A DNA stretch of 64,000 bases. It comes from Ignavibacteria bacterium (GTDB lineage Bacteria; Bacteroidota; Ignavibacteria; Kapaibacteriales; UBA4661). Positions 18,101 to 26,314 of this stretch are shown piece by piece. The stretch is taken from assembly GCA_013298775.1 (NCBI GenBank), contig JAAFIV010000004.1, positions 160,466-224,465 of the forward strand, in the 5' to 3' direction. Below the pieces are notes generated by a model, which searched no databases, was not told the origin of the DNA, and saw only the letters and a program-made list of their open reading frames with translations. Position numbers and translations under genes: made by a program. Every line of letters starts with the position of its first letter. Within the stretch, counting starts at the first letter, position 1.

Positions 18101-18904
18101 TGTGCCAATCCAGAGCGTTTTGCGGGAATCGTGGAAGAGCGTTTTGATGGGAGTTTTGAGCAAAGAATCAGCAAGAGGAATTCCTTGAAAGACTGGTGTA
18201 ATCTTGCCTTCACGCGCTGCGAACAAACCTTGCGCCGAGGCTATCCACAAAAGCGAGGACGTATCCAGCGCGAGGCTGTTAATGGGCGCGACAGGAAAGC
18301 CTTGTTCTTTGCCAAAGGCAGTAATTGTGCCGTCTCGCAGCATACATACGCCTTTGCGCGTGCCAATCCACAGCGTTCCATCCTGCGGATTCACGGCAAG
18401 CGACAACACCACATCGCTCGGCAAGCCTTCTTTTACGCCAAAAGTCGTGAATTTCCCGTGTTCGTAGCGGAGTAGCCCGCCGCCATTTGTGCCTATCCAC
18501 AAGGTAGGATGCGGGTTTGGGGCGTTTATATTCTTTGTTTCGGCAATACACCAAATACCATTGTTCTTGATACCTTCCGAAACAGCTTTACTGAAAACGG
18601 TAAACTGCGTCCCGCTAAAGCGCACCAAACCATCAAACGTGCCAAACCAAATGTAGCCGTCAGCAGCTTGAAAAAGCGTTAGGACGCTGTTGGAAGGTAA
18701 GCCTTCGTCGCGTGTCCACGTGTCGTGGTGGTATTGCGTGATTGCTTTGCTTGGATTCGGCGCGGTTCCACGCTCTTCTTGGGCGAGTATTGGCAAGGCA
18801 GAAAGAAACATTACAGCAAAAAAGAGCGATACGCTTTTTTTTCTGTTAATGGCTCTATTGCTTACGTTGAAGGATTGTTTCTCTCTTCTTGAATAGCTCA
18901 TCAT
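15134..18904 (-). CDS. Chimeric chemoreceptor: two-propeller/Y_Y_Y sensor fused to an MCP signalling domain
   Basis: This 1256-residue membrane protein starts at one of the paired ATGs at 18904/18901; the frame extends upstream, but that part is unlike protein. An uncleaved signal or membrane anchor is at about 21-44 ([19 protein letters not shown]). Then come about fourteen Reg_prop-type blades marked by W(I/V/F)GT motifs (WFGTFDG, WIGTNGG, WIGTRKG, WVGTYRG, WLGTYQG, WIATNAG and others), enough for two seven-bladed propellers. A Y_Y_Y domain at about 750-820 ([20 protein letters not shown]) and a membrane helix near 835 ([16 protein letters not shown]) follow. This layout is the sensor half of hybrid two-component systems, but here the cytoplasmic part is a coiled coil, a HAMP-like stretch and an MCP domain with tip [18 protein letters not shown] near 1100. 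No kinase motifs are seen. It probably couples ligand sensing to chemotaxis or another CheA pathway. Confidence 0.88.
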   Translation of the reverse strand: MMSYSRREKQSFNVSNRAINRKKSVSLFFAVMFLSALPILAQEERGTAPNPSKAITQYHHDTWTRDEGLPSNSVLTLFQAADGYIWFGTFDGLVRFSGTQFTVFSKAVSEGIKNNGIWCIAETKNINAPNPHPTLWIGTNGGGLLRYEHGKFTTFGVKEGLPSDVVLSLAVNPQDGTLWIGTRKGVCMLRDGTITAFGKEQGFPVAPINSLALDTSSLLWIASAQGLFAAREGKITPVFQGIPLADSLLKTPIKTLFHDSRKTLWIGTLGKGVFAAPDGINTRSLTQLTTQNGLLDNRIQAFAEDAAGTLWIGSMGGLSRKRSLSNTSIDAVFDNYTKKDGLTDNQVWSLMTDKEGSLWVGTYRGGLNRFKNGKFLTYTAQEGLVDDYTYSIHEARNGDLWVATAEGVSRFTPSVGGSSSTQSSSTQSSSTQFSFTNFSKANGLPDNMVRTITSSPDGATVWLGTYQGLCRLQNGKFTTFSTAQGLPENRVRTLFLAEDGTLWIGTNAGLATMRGDSIRVLTDEKGVLKGTSIIGIVRGKGASLLLSTEGKGWCRWENGAMTEHLTTKQGLASDVVMSSYEDADGTAWIATNAGFYRWKNKVLTAFTLKDGLQSESVYTILEDEQGMFWLGGNDGIQRVAKKDLNAIADAKAQNAQGEKQGQKQAITPLQARLFGRWDGMKSSQVSAPSLACKARSGVLWMPTLRGIVGIDPKNLEMNTLPPPVKIERCITESDTANLFAPVTFAAGTQRFTISYAALSYLAPSRVHFRVKLDGADEDWQDVGTRREAVYMNLAPGSYTFRVRAANNDGLWNDEGAVFSFELKPYFYQTWWFRGFVLLCVIALGFLAVRYRERQALKREEELLALVEARTREITSEKDRTERALTEAEQLRHSAEALQQNAEERRRYLSESVQYILQALDEVAQGNLSVRLEASNDELSGGISAQTLPQNKYDSAYQDIRELYDGINRTIAMMRSIVGGVANAASEVASSGENINRSALSLASFAEQQSGNAGDVAAMMRLGVEEISENAATVQASLLLAYEERKIAQEGDTIVNQTVQKIHDIARLVDVSSKNVAELASLSDRISDITETIQTIADQTNLLALNAAIEAARAGEQGRGFAVVADEVRKLAESTATATKEISATVRTIQKEIASAVRSLGEGATQMNEGVHLAEKTRITLQHVVSSANDNEKQMRRISEMSLAQTEKSAESLKSIESMHTATQHAAAGIADIAEAAENLRRLTSVMQEQVARFSLM
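17611..17655 (-). repeat. 15 bp tandem repeat (x3) in the chimeric chemoreceptor gene
   Basis: Three copies of GCGTTGAAGAAGATT (plus-strand reading) encode a Ser/Thr/Gln-rich [11 protein letters not shown] segment inserted between propeller blades. This looks like an in-frame microsatellite expansion in a surface loop. Confidence 0.9.
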
Positions 18905-19038
18905 TGCGAAATCTCCACACACAAATATATTCCACCTTAAACCAAAATTCTCACCAACAATTGTGTGCGAATCTGCAAAAAGTTTGAGAGCAGTGCAACG
19001 ATTTTTCCTGAAAAAATATTTCAGCAACTACTCCCAAA

Positions 19039-19081
19039 TAAAAAAGCGCGAACACAAGGAATAGCCTTCTGTTTGCGCTTT
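19039..19081 (-). terminator. Rho-independent terminator of mscL
   Basis: Read on the minus strand, an imperfect AAAGCGCAAACAG / TGTTCGCGCTTT stem with an inner AAGG/CCTT pair is followed by six T residues (19045-19040). It begins about 25 bp after the mscL stop. Confidence 0.75.
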
Positions 19082-19106
19082 CGTATTGTCTGCTTGAATG
19101 CGTTTA

Positions 19107-19514
19107 TTATTTCTTCAACGCATCACGAATTTCCATAAGCAATTTTTCTTCGTTGGTCGGTCCTGCTGGCGGTGGCGGCGGTGCGGCAGCTTCAGCTTTT
19201 TTCATGTTGTTGATTGCCTTGACCATCATAAAAATTACCAGCGCGAGAATGACGAAATCAAAAGTTACTTGCAAGAAATTACCGTATTTGAGCAATACGG
19301 CGGCTGTTTTGCCGTCCGCAGAGGCTTCTTTGAGTGTAATAGCAAGGGTTTTGAAATTGACACCACCCAGTGCCAAGCCTATCGGCGGCATGATGACATC
19401 ATCCACCAACGACGACACGATTTTACCAAATGCCCCGCCGATGATGACACCAACAGCGAGGTCGATGACGTTGCCTTTAACGGCAAAGTCTTTGAATTCC
19501 TGTACCATTCCCAT
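19107..19514 (-). CDS. mscL: Large-conductance mechanosensitive channel MscL
   Basis: MscL is an inner-membrane pentameric channel that opens under high membrane tension during hypo-osmotic shock. The 135 residues match the usual length. The N-terminal amphipathic helix [20 protein letters not shown] and pore helix [15 protein letters not shown] are typical, followed by [14 protein letters not shown], a periplasmic loop, the second membrane helix ([16 protein letters not shown]) and the cytoplasmic helix ([14 protein letters not shown]). A short polyproline stretch (APPPPPAGP) separates the last two. It is a single-gene unit with its own terminator. Confidence 0.97.
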   Translation of the reverse strand: MGMVQEFKDFAVKGNVIDLAVGVIIGGAFGKIVSSLVDDVIMPPIGLALGGVNFKTLAITLKEASADGKTAAVLLKYGNFLQVTFDFVILALVIFMMVKAINNMKKAEAAAPPPPPAGPTNEEKLLMEIRDALKK

Positions 19515-19632
19515 AGCGAACTCCTAAAAGTAGATTGAAGTAGATTGAAAAAGCCAAGCATTTATGCTGCTTTGGCGTTGTTTGTATTGCACATAATAAA
19601 AAAAACGAGCGTGCGAGCGTATTTATCCTTTA

Positions 19633-19733
19633 CCCCTCACCCCAACCCCTCTCCCAGAGGTAGAGGGGCAAGACACATCACCTCTTGCACCCTCGCCCTC
19701 TGGGAGAGGGTCGCTCGCAGAGCGGGGTGAGGG
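19633..19733. repeat. CCCTCACCC/GGGTGAGGG palindromic element
   Basis: The roughly 100 bp element is bounded by CCCCTCACCCC and GGGGTGAGGG, with inner CTCTCCCAGAGG and CTCTGGGAGAGGG arms. It fills much of the gap between mscL and the DUF3078 gene. It belongs to the same family as 7060-7150, 33584-33682, 44460-44558 and 58685-58785. Confidence 0.9.
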
Positions 19734-19755
19734 CTTCATTGAATGTCGCTGATTC

Positions 19756-20670
19756 CTAAAACGGATAGCTGAAACCAAAGGCTGGAACAAGGCGGAATTG
19801 CTGTGCCGCAGTGGTTGTGCCAGGCAAAAGAATTTTCGGGTCGTAGAGATAATCCGCCGCAATACTGACGTTGAAGAATTGCCAAAATTTCGCTACGAGT
19901 AAGCCTTCCCACTGCACCACGACTTGCGAAAGATTAGAATATGGCGCGAATAAATTGAGGCGTGTTTGGAAGGTGACATCTTTCACCAATTCTTGTTTGA
20001 ATTGTGCGTTCAGGAGTGCGCCCAAGTCCGCACGGCTCGTGGTTCCGGGCGTAACGCCGAATGCGCCTTCGCGTGAAAGTTGCGCATCGCCGACAATCAC
20101 CATACGACCAGTAACGGGCGCGATAAGAACGTTGAAGTTATCGGATGGTTTCCATTCCACACCCACTGCACCAATAAGAAAGGCGGGCGCAAAAAGGTCG
20201 GAAATAAGCGGTGTGGTGGGGCGTGTGTAATCAAATCCTCGGTCCATTTGCGTACGAAAATCCACCAGCGCAATACCGCGCAAGTTCGGTGCAATCGGGA
20301 GTGCAGCTTTGGAATTGAAAATAACGCGGTCGTCGCTTTTGCGGTTATTTTCCAGATTATTCCCCAAGAACGTGCGTCCGTAGCCGAGTTCGAGCGAATT
20401 ATCCCACGAAAACGTGCTGCTATGGTAATTTGCCGACACAGCAAATAAACTCAAAATATTCACATTATTCTGACCGCCGCCCAGCCATTGCGACACGTAC
20501 AAACCAGCAGCATTCAAGCCAAAACTGCCTTTCACCGTCCATTTATTCGTAGTGTCTAGCACGGGTGCGGCTCCGCGAATTGCTCCTGCATCGGGTTGGG
20601 CAAAGGCTGTTTGGCTCAGGCACAAGCACAACAGCGCGGCACAAAACAGGGACGAGAAAAAACTTTTCAT
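19756..20670 (-). CDS. DUF3078 family outer-membrane beta-barrel protein
   Basis: This 304-residue exported protein has a signal peptide MKSFFSSLFCAALLCLCLSQ ending AFAQ. The mature part opens with the DUF3078 pattern WTVKGSFGLNAAGLYVSQWLGGGQNN-type text, followed by alternating polar/aromatic strands (SWDNSLELGYGRTF) and ending in FGFSYPF, a barrel-terminal Phe. DUF3078 proteins are widespread in Bacteroidetes/Chlorobi and have no known function. The upstream gene on the same strand encodes DAHP synthase, but a likely terminator and 146 bp separate them. Confidence 0.82.
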   Translation of the reverse strand: MKSFFSSLFCAALLCLCLSQTAFAQPDAGAIRGAAPVLDTTNKWTVKGSFGLNAAGLYVSQWLGGGQNNVNILSLFAVSANYHSSTFSWDNSLELGYGRTFLGNNLENNRKSDDRVIFNSKAALPIAPNLRGIALVDFRTQMDRGFDYTRPTTPLISDLFAPAFLIGAVGVEWKPSDNFNVLIAPVTGRMVIVGDAQLSREGAFGVTPGTTSRADLGALLNAQFKQELVKDVTFQTRLNLFAPYSNLSQVVVQWEGLLVAKFWQFFNVSIAADYLYDPKILLPGTTTAAQQFRLVPAFGFSYPF

Positions 20671-20706
20671 AAAGCAAACTCCAAATAATTGAAAATTGAG
20701 AATAAT

Positions 20707-20754
20707 AAAAAAAACCGAATGCGAGGATTCAGTTGCAATAGCTTCAAAGCCTCG
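20707..20754 (-). terminator. Possible terminator downstream of the DAHP synthase gene
   Basis: On the minus strand a short CGAGG/CCTCG stem with partly paired interior is followed, seven bases later, by a run of eight T. The stem is weak. A second small hairpin (CTTGGGGAGC / CTTCCCTCAAG) lies nearer the stop codon, around 20765-20788. Confidence 0.4.
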
Positions 20755-20816
20755 TGAATACTAGCTTGGGGAGCATTGCTTCCCTCAAGTAGTCTCAGTA
20801 ATAACCAATAACCAGA

Positions 20817-21827
20817 TTACCAGTTTTCTTGCACGTTCAGCACAGCGCGGACTTTGCGGAAAAGCCGCGCAGATTCTTCATAATTGAGTGTTTGTGCGCC
20901 ATCGGAGGCAGCATCTTCGGGAGATTCATGGATTTCGACAATCACACCATCTGCGCCCGCAATCACACCTGCAAGCGCGACTGGCTCGACAAACTCACGC
21001 AGACCAATGGCGTGCGAAGGATCGACAATGACGGGCAAATGCGTTTTGTCGCGGAGAATGGGAATGGCATTGATGTCGAAGGTATTGCGGCTCGCTCGCT
21101 CGTAGGTACGGATGCCGCGCTCGCATATCAGCAGACGCTCGTTGCCGCCAGAAAACACGTACTCTGCGGCAAACAGCAGTTCTTCAATTGTGCCAGAAAT
21201 ACCGCGTTTAATCATCACGGGTTTATCCACTTTGCCGAGTTCATCGAGCAGATTAAAATTTTGGCTATTCCGCGCTCCGACTTGATACACATCAATATAC
21301 TCGTACATCGGCTCTATTTGTGCGGGTTCCATGACTTCGGTGATAATTTTGATGCCATATTCGCGGCAAATCGCAGCAAACATTTTCAAGCCCTCAATAC
21401 CCATTCCGCGAAAACTGTACGGCGAACTGCGAGGTTTGAACACGCCACCACGCATCACACGAACACCGCATGATTTCAAGTGTTTTGCAACGCTCTCTAC
21501 TTGCTTTTCGCTTTCAATCGAACACGGTCCTGCCATGATTTGAAAATATCCATTGCCAAGTTTTACGCCATCGCCAAGGTCAATGTACGTCCGCTCGACT
21601 TTCCACTTCCGCGAAACAAGCTGATAATCATCGGAAACGTAGTGAACATCACGCACTCCAGCTAAAGAGCCGAGTGTGCGAATATCAAAATCTTTCTTCC
21701 CAACGCATACGACATAGCTTCCAAACTGCGTCGTTACGTGTGTTGGCTGATAACCAATACCTTTTACGGCAGCGAGAAGCGCGTCGGTAGAAGGTGCGGC
21801 GAGTTTGGGTTCGAGTTGGAGAATCAT
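20817..21827 (-). CDS. aroF: 3-deoxy-7-phosphoheptulonate synthase (DAHP synthase, type I-beta)
   Basis: The enzyme condenses phosphoenolpyruvate and erythrose 4-phosphate in the first step of the shikimate pathway. It has 336 residues. The first ~90 residues form a ferredoxin-like regulatory domain as in Thermotoga-type DAHP synthase. The TIM barrel follows with IMAGPCSIES, GGVFKPRSSPYSFRG, QVGARNSQNF, KPVMIKRG, ICERGIRTYE and PVIVDPSHAIG, which carry the metal and phosphate ligands. No other aro gene is adjacent. The symbol is used generically for the I-beta class. Confidence 0.95.
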   Translation of the reverse strand: MILQLEPKLAAPSTDALLAAVKGIGYQPTHVTTQFGSYVVCVGKKDFDIRTLGSLAGVRDVHYVSDDYQLVSRKWKVERTYIDLGDGVKLGNGYFQIMAGPCSIESEKQVESVAKHLKSCGVRVMRGGVFKPRSSPYSFRGMGIEGLKMFAAICREYGIKIITEVMEPAQIEPMYEYIDVYQVGARNSQNFNLLDELGKVDKPVMIKRGISGTIEELLFAAEYVFSGGNERLLICERGIRTYERASRNTFDINAIPILRDKTHLPVIVDPSHAIGLREFVEPVALAGVIAGADGVIVEIHESPEDAASDGAQTLNYEESARLFRKVRAVLNVQENW

Positions 21828-22297
21828 AGTTATATGAAGAAATCAAGCATTAAAGCGCGATTGAGGAGAAAATATGTCAGATATGCTAAGTACCATACAA
21901 AACCCTTGTAGAGCGTATAGAATCAGGCTTCAGTGGCACAGACATTCTTGTCTGTATTTTTCGCTTGAACCTCGCTCCAACACTCACAGACAAGAATGTC
22001 TGTGCCACTATTGAAATTTTTTTTTTGTATGATACTGAGACAGATATGATAACAACGTACGCCGAAAAGCTACGGAGTTTTTAGAAAACACACAATCAAA
22101 AAAATGCGCAGATGCGATAAAATCTTATGTGGTATCACGTTCCGTGCGTCGTTATATCATTTTGCTAAAATGCGGAGTATTTTCCGTAAATTACGTGTCT
22201 TTGTTCGGCTTTGTTTTCAAAAAAGTACCTTGAACACAAGCAACAATCAAGCAACAATGCTTCTTCTCAAATTTTTCACAAGCAACGAGGTTTTCAG
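21828..22297. other. Intergenic region between DAHP synthase gene and glmS (470 bp)
   Basis: This divergent spacer must contain the promoters of both genes. The only clear structure is the long inverted repeat at 21932-22009. The open frame that extends upstream of glmS to 22211 has no protein character. No riboswitch or glmS ribozyme core was recognised. Confidence 0.5.
21932..22009. repeat. 24 bp perfect inverted repeat (CAGACATTCTTGTCTG family)
   Basis: AGTGGCACAGACATTCTTGT plus CTGT is repeated exactly in inverse at 21986-22009, with a 30 bp loop. Related but diverged copies (CAGACACTCTTGTCTG) are at 29611-29664 and 37218-37288, and half copies flank the composite element at 44299-44794. 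It is a dispersed palindromic repeat and not a unique terminator. Confidence 0.85.
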
Positions 22298-24127
22298 ATG
22301 TGTGGAATTGTTGGCTATATCGGTAGCAAAAATGCAACATCGGTTATTCTTACTGGTTTGAAGCGGCTTGAATACAGGGGTTACGACTCAGCAGGTATTG
22401 CGCTTGCGAACGGCTCGCTCACGGTCTGTAAAAAAGCGGGTAAAGTTGTGGAGTTGGAAAAAGCGGTGAAAGCCGCACAACTACGCGGTACACTTGGCAT
22501 TGGGCATACACGCTGGGCAACGCACGGCGCACCCAACGACGTGAACGCACACCCGCATACCGACATGGAAAACACGATTGCGCTTGTGCATAACGGCATT
22601 ATTGAAAATTATGCTGCCATCAAGCAACGTCTGCAAAAGCAAGGCTACGTCTTCCGTTCCGAGACCGACACGGAAGTTTTGACGATGTTTATTCATTCCT
22701 TTTATACCAAGACAAAAAACTTGGAAGAGGCAGTACGCCTTGCGTTGTGCGAAGTAGAAGGCGCGTTTGGGATTGCCGTCGTTTCCACGCTGGAGCCAAA
22801 TGTGCTTATTGGTGCGCGACGCGGAAGCCCGCTTCTTGTGGGTGTGGGCGAAGGCGAGAACTTTCTTGCCTCCGACGCTTCGGCAATTTTGCAGCACACA
22901 CGCAACGTCATTTACCTGCAAGACGATGAAATGGCTATTCTTACCAAAGATGGCTATACGACGAAAACCATTGACAACGAAACGACCGATAGCATTATCC
23001 ATGAAGTGGAATTCGACCTCGAAAGCATTGAAAAAGGTGGTTTCGACCACTTTATGCTGAAAGAAATCCACGAGCAACCGCGCACCTTCAAAGACTGCTT
23101 TCGCGGACGCTTGCTTGCAAGTGAAGGTACAGTGCGGCTTGGTGGCTTGAATCCTGTGCTGGACAAGCTCCGCCGCGCCCAGCGCATCATTTTTACAGCA
23201 TGTGGAACCTCGTGGCATTCGGCACTCGTGGGCGAATACATCATTGAGCAACTTGCGGGCATTCCCGTTGAAGTGGAGTATGCATCGGAGTTTCGCTACC
23301 GCAACCCCGTGATTACGCCCGATGATGTGGTGATTGCCATTTCCCAAAGCGGCGAAACGGCGGACACGCTGGCGGCAATCAAAGAAGCAAAGCTAAAAGG
23401 CGCGACGGCGATAGGTTTGGTCAATGTTGTAGGTAGTTCGATTGCCCGCGAGACTGATGCGGGAATTTACCTCCACGCAGGACCAGAAATCGGCGTGGCT
23501 TCGACGAAAGCATTTACCTCGCAGCTCGCAGCAATTATGCTGGTCGCGCTGTATTTGGGCAGAACACGGCGATTGTCGCAGCGCGATGGAATGGAAATTG
23601 CACAAGCAATAGAGCGGGTTCCAGAACAAATTCAAGCTATTCTCGACCATTCTTCACAAATTCAGAGCATTGCAAAAAAATATGCAAAGGCGCAGAATTT
23701 CTTGTACTTAGGACGCGGCTATCATTTCCCCGTCGCTCTGGAAGGCGCATTAAAGCTGAAAGAGATTTCGTACATTCACGCCGAAGGCTATCCGGCTGCA
23801 GAAATGAAGCACGGACCAATCGCGCTCATTGACGAAAACATGCCCGTTGTGTGCATTGCCACACAGGATGAAATTTACGATAAAGTTCTCTCGAACATTC
23901 AGGAAGTACGCGCCCGCAACGGTAAAATTATTGCTATTGCTACTGAGGGCGATACGCGCATTGCCGAGTTCGCCGAACACGTGATTACCATTCCCAACAC
24001 CTTGCCCATGCTTACGCCCGTGCTGTCGGTAATTCCTTTGCAGCTTTTGGCGTACTACGTCGCAGTGGAGCGCGGGTGCAACGTGGATATGCCACGCAAT
24101 TTGGCAAAAAGTGTGACGGTGGAATAA
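22298..24127 (+). CDS. glmS: Glutamine-fructose-6-phosphate aminotransferase (isomerizing)
   Basis: GlmS makes glucosamine 6-phosphate from fructose 6-phosphate and glutamine, the first step to UDP-GlcNAc for peptidoglycan and lipopolysaccharide. The start at 22298 is fixed by MCGIVGYIG, because the N-terminal cysteine is the catalytic nucleophile of the glutaminase domain. The resulting 609 residues match the family. The Ntn glutaminase domain runs to about 240 (YRGYDSAG, HTRWATHG, HPHTD, HNGIIENY). Two SIS isomerase domains follow (ISQSGETADTLAA, ASTKAFTSQL). The C-terminal signature is DMPRNLAKSVTVE. It is followed by a small hairpin with T-run and the tRNA-Pro gene. Confidence 0.98.
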   Translation: MCGIVGYIGSKNATSVILTGLKRLEYRGYDSAGIALANGSLTVCKKAGKVVELEKAVKAAQLRGTLGIGHTRWATHGAPNDVNAHPHTDMENTIALVHNGIIENYAAIKQRLQKQGYVFRSETDTEVLTMFIHSFYTKTKNLEEAVRLALCEVEGAFGIAVVSTLEPNVLIGARRGSPLLVGVGEGENFLASDASAILQHTRNVIYLQDDEMAILTKDGYTTKTIDNETTDSIIHEVEFDLESIEKGGFDHFMLKEIHEQPRTFKDCFRGRLLASEGTVRLGGLNPVLDKLRRAQRIIFTACGTSWHSALVGEYIIEQLAGIPVEVEYASEFRYRNPVITPDDVVIAISQSGETADTLAAIKEAKLKGATAIGLVNVVGSSIARETDAGIYLHAGPEIGVASTKAFTSQLAAIMLVALYLGRTRRLSQRDGMEIAQAIERVPEQIQAILDHSSQIQSIAKKYAKAQNFLYLGRGYHFPVALEGALKLKEISYIHAEGYPAAEMKHGPIALIDENMPVVCIATQDEIYDKVLSNIQEVRARNGKIIAIATEGDTRIAEFAEHVITIPNTLPMLTPVLSVIPLQLLAYYVAVERGCNVDMPRNLAKSVTVE

Positions 24128-24150
24128 GGAAGCATCGAAAAAAACGTTGA

Positions 24151-24176
24151 GAAAGCTCACTAATACTAGCTTTTTT
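24151..24176 (+). terminator. Weak terminator hairpin after glmS
   Basis: AAAGCT pairs with AGCTTT across ten bases, and six T follow. It lies 24 bp after the glmS stop. The stem is short, so termination strength is uncertain. Confidence 0.45.
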
Positions 24177-24331
24177 ACTTTTGTCTACAATTATTATTTG
24201 GAAAGTATTAAAAGAAGCTGTATTTTAGTAATCTGTTTCAAACAACCACAACCTTACCAAAAGGGTAAAACGCTGGATGAAACAATTTCGGATAAGACAT
24301 TTGGTTGAAACATCAAGGTTTTATCACGGTT

Positions 24332-24405
24332 CGGGGTGTAACTCAGCCCGGTAGAGTGCCAGCTTTGGGAGCTGGAAGCCGCTAGTTCGAATCTAGTCGC
24401 CCCGA
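24332..24405 (+). tRNA. tRNA-Pro (anticodon UGG)
   Basis: A complete cloverleaf can be folded. The acceptor stem is CGGGGTG/CGCCCCG. The D arm is ACTC-AGCCCGGTA-GAGT. The anticodon arm is CCAGC-TTTGGGA-GCTGG with anticodon TGG, and the T arm is GCTAG-TTCGAAT-CTAGT. The discriminator base is A. The 3' CCA is not encoded (ACAT follows). It lies between glmS and a strong terminator. Confidence 0.96.
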
Positions 24406-24430
24406 CATTTTTTTGGTACTATACGTACAA

Positions 24431-24479
24431 CAGCGAAGCCGCTTCAAATCAAGGTTTGAAGCGGCTTCGCTGTTTTTTT
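24431..24479 (+). terminator. Strong rho-independent terminator after tRNA-Pro
   Basis: A perfect 18 bp stem (CAGCGAAGCCGCTTCAAA and its complement) with a six-base loop is followed by seven T. It starts 26 bp after the tRNA. Confidence 0.93.
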
Positions 24480-24516
24480 GAGGATATTTTTTGTGGAACT
24501 TTGCAATAAAAAAATC

Positions 24517-24665
24517 GTAACTGGTCAGGTGATGTTCTCGCCTGGGGGCGGCTGTTATCACAAGAGCAGTAGCCGTCCGGCGAGTGTACACGGGACGCTT
24601 TATTGAGCGGAGAACCCGCCGGACGGTCAAGAAACCGCCCGACGGGGTAGAACCTGACCAGTTAC
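24517..24665. repeat. 149 bp MITE-like element with 14 bp terminal inverted repeats
   Basis: The ends are GTAACTGGTCAGGT and its exact complement ACCTGACCAGTTAC, flanked by A/T-rich sequence. The interior is GC-rich and palindromic (GCCGTCCGGCG, CCCGCCGGACGG, GGCTGTTATCACAAG). A degenerate copy in opposite orientation is at 4500-4650. There is no coding capacity, so it would need a transposase in trans if mobile. It sits between the tRNA-Pro terminator and the MFS gene stop. Confidence 0.82.
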
Positions 24666-24674
24666 AAAAAATCC

Positions 24675-25958
24675 TTAATGCCCGCCACCACTCGGTACAG
24701 ACTGCCCTTCCGAACTGCCTTCAATCTCCTTCACCAGCAACCACAATACCGCCGAAATTGCCAAGGACGCGCCTGCAATGGTAAAAATAATAGATTTATC
24801 CGCCGCCGCTTGGATAAATTTCCCTACAAAGAGGCTGGCAATGAGCTGTGGAATCACCACCGATAAATTGAAAATTCCCATAAACAGTCCCATACGATTT
24901 TTATCTACTTTTTCGGTCATAATCGCGAAAGGTAAGCTCACTACTGCTGCCCAGCCAATTCCAACAACGAGCATCAAGCCATACACGCTTGCGGGGCTTT
25001 TTCCAAACACAACTAAACCAAAATACCCAAGCGACATCACGGCAAGCGAAAGTAGATGCGTCCGCACGCGTCCGACGCGCTGTGCAATTGGCTCTAAAAC
25101 AGCAACTGGCAATACAAACCCAACCGTATTCAGCACAGCAAAGGCAATCGAAATGACCTGCCCAATTCCCTCATCGTTTGTGCCTTCGGGCATCATTTGC
25201 TTGGCAAAGGCAAACATATACACGAACATTGTCTGTACGCCCAACCACGAGAACGCATGCGCAAAGCAAATACGTAAAAATTGTGGTAAGTCTGTTTTGC
25301 CAACTGCGTTCTCTGCCGCATTATTACTGGTGTTTTCGGTAGCGAGTTCGCGTGGTTCGGAAATGAATAAGGTCGGAAGAATAGAAAACAACAAGACTAG
25401 TCCAACTCCAACGTAAATCAGCGTGTAATTGCCAAGAAATGCACCAATGAGATACGCAACCACGCCAAACATTCCCGAAATGGTCTGCATCCACGTATAG
25501 CCTTTTATGCGGGTTGCTCCTTCGGGCGTAACATCAGCAATGATGCTGCGTGTGGGATTAAAGCTGACATTGATAGATAAATCCAGCACGAGTGCCACCG
25601 CAATACCAATCCACAGCAAATTACTTGTCCCAAGCGCACCAGCAATGGTATCAACATTGGGCATGGCAAGTAGCATGAGCGCAGCAAGGATGCCGCCAAT
25701 CAAAATAAACGGACGACGACGACCGCCCCAAAACCACGCACCATCGCTCACAAGCCCGATAATTACTTGTCCCAAAATACCCGCAATTGGACCCGAAGCC
25801 CACACAAAGCCCACTTCCTCAATGTTCAAATGATATTTCGTACTCATAATCCACGACAGCGCGGAAATCTGGACACAAAGCGCGAAGCCCATTGCGGTCG
25901 CCGGAAGGCTGAGCAGCGCGTAAAATGAATTGGACAAACTGCGTTGGGACGGAAGCAT
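24675..25958 (-). CDS. MFS transporter, SLC45/sucrose-symporter-like
   Basis: This inner-membrane sugar-type transporter has 427 residues and about twelve membrane helices. The start at 25958 (MLPSQRSLSNSFYALL) is chosen because AGAGG lies upstream and the preceding frame is not membrane-protein-like. After helix 2 it has SDGAWFWGGRRRPFILIGG, the loop motif of the SLC45/plant sucrose transporter branch. Further family-like text is FNPTRSIIADVTPEG and GYTWMQTISGMFG, and the symmetric second half begins around IAQRVGRVRTHLL. Substrates of bacterial relatives include maltose or sucrose-like disaccharides, but this cannot be decided here. No catabolic gene is adjacent. Confidence 0.82.
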   Translation of the reverse strand: MLPSQRSLSNSFYALLSLPATAMGFALCVQISALSWIMSTKYHLNIEEVGFVWASGPIAGILGQVIIGLVSDGAWFWGGRRRPFILIGGILAALMLLAMPNVDTIAGALGTSNLLWIGIAVALVLDLSINVSFNPTRSIIADVTPEGATRIKGYTWMQTISGMFGVVAYLIGAFLGNYTLIYVGVGLVLLFSILPTLFISEPRELATENTSNNAAENAVGKTDLPQFLRICFAHAFSWLGVQTMFVYMFAFAKQMMPEGTNDEGIGQVISIAFAVLNTVGFVLPVAVLEPIAQRVGRVRTHLLSLAVMSLGYFGLVVFGKSPASVYGLMLVVGIGWAAVVSLPFAIMTEKVDKNRMGLFMGIFNLSVVIPQLIASLFVGKFIQAAADKSIIFTIAGASLAISAVLWLLVKEIEGSSEGQSVPSGGGH

Positions 25959-26314
25959 ATACGAACCTCTCAAAAAAACATGAAGGAAAGAAGGAAGATA
26001 AAGAAAGGAACACCGATATAAAGAATGCGAAGTATTCCCTGAACACCCTGAAAGATAGCGCATTTGCTGAGATTCTACAAATAATTTTGCATAAAAACCC
26101 TGTCATAAGAATTTATTTCGAGTAGATTTTTAGAATACATACAGCAGCATGCTATGAAGTTTCTCCAGTGATTTTTCCTGTGATTTCTCCTGCAATTTTC
26201 CCCCTTGATTTTCCTCAGAATAAATGCTAAGTTTTCCCTGCAATTGCGAGCATACAATGCGCACTCTGCTTCCTTTTTTTTATTGTTCTTTCTGCTCTTT
26301 TCGGGGAGTTTTCT
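25959..26314. other. Divergent intergenic region, MFS gene and T9SS cargo gene (356 bp)
   Basis: This AT-rich region between divergent genes is where both promoters should lie. Repeated TTTTCC/GATTTTCC pyrimidine-rich stretches are seen near 26165-26225. There is no repeat-family member and no convincing gene. Confidence 0.4.

Noticed and set aside
22211..22297. 29-residue N-terminal extension of GlmS
   Set aside because: Family members begin with Met-Cys, and the cysteine must become the N-terminal nucleophile, so the start is 22298.
21828..22297. glmS ribozyme or riboswitch upstream of glmS
   Set aside because: No core sequence of the glmS ribozyme could be recognised; the only clear structure is a dispersed inverted repeat.
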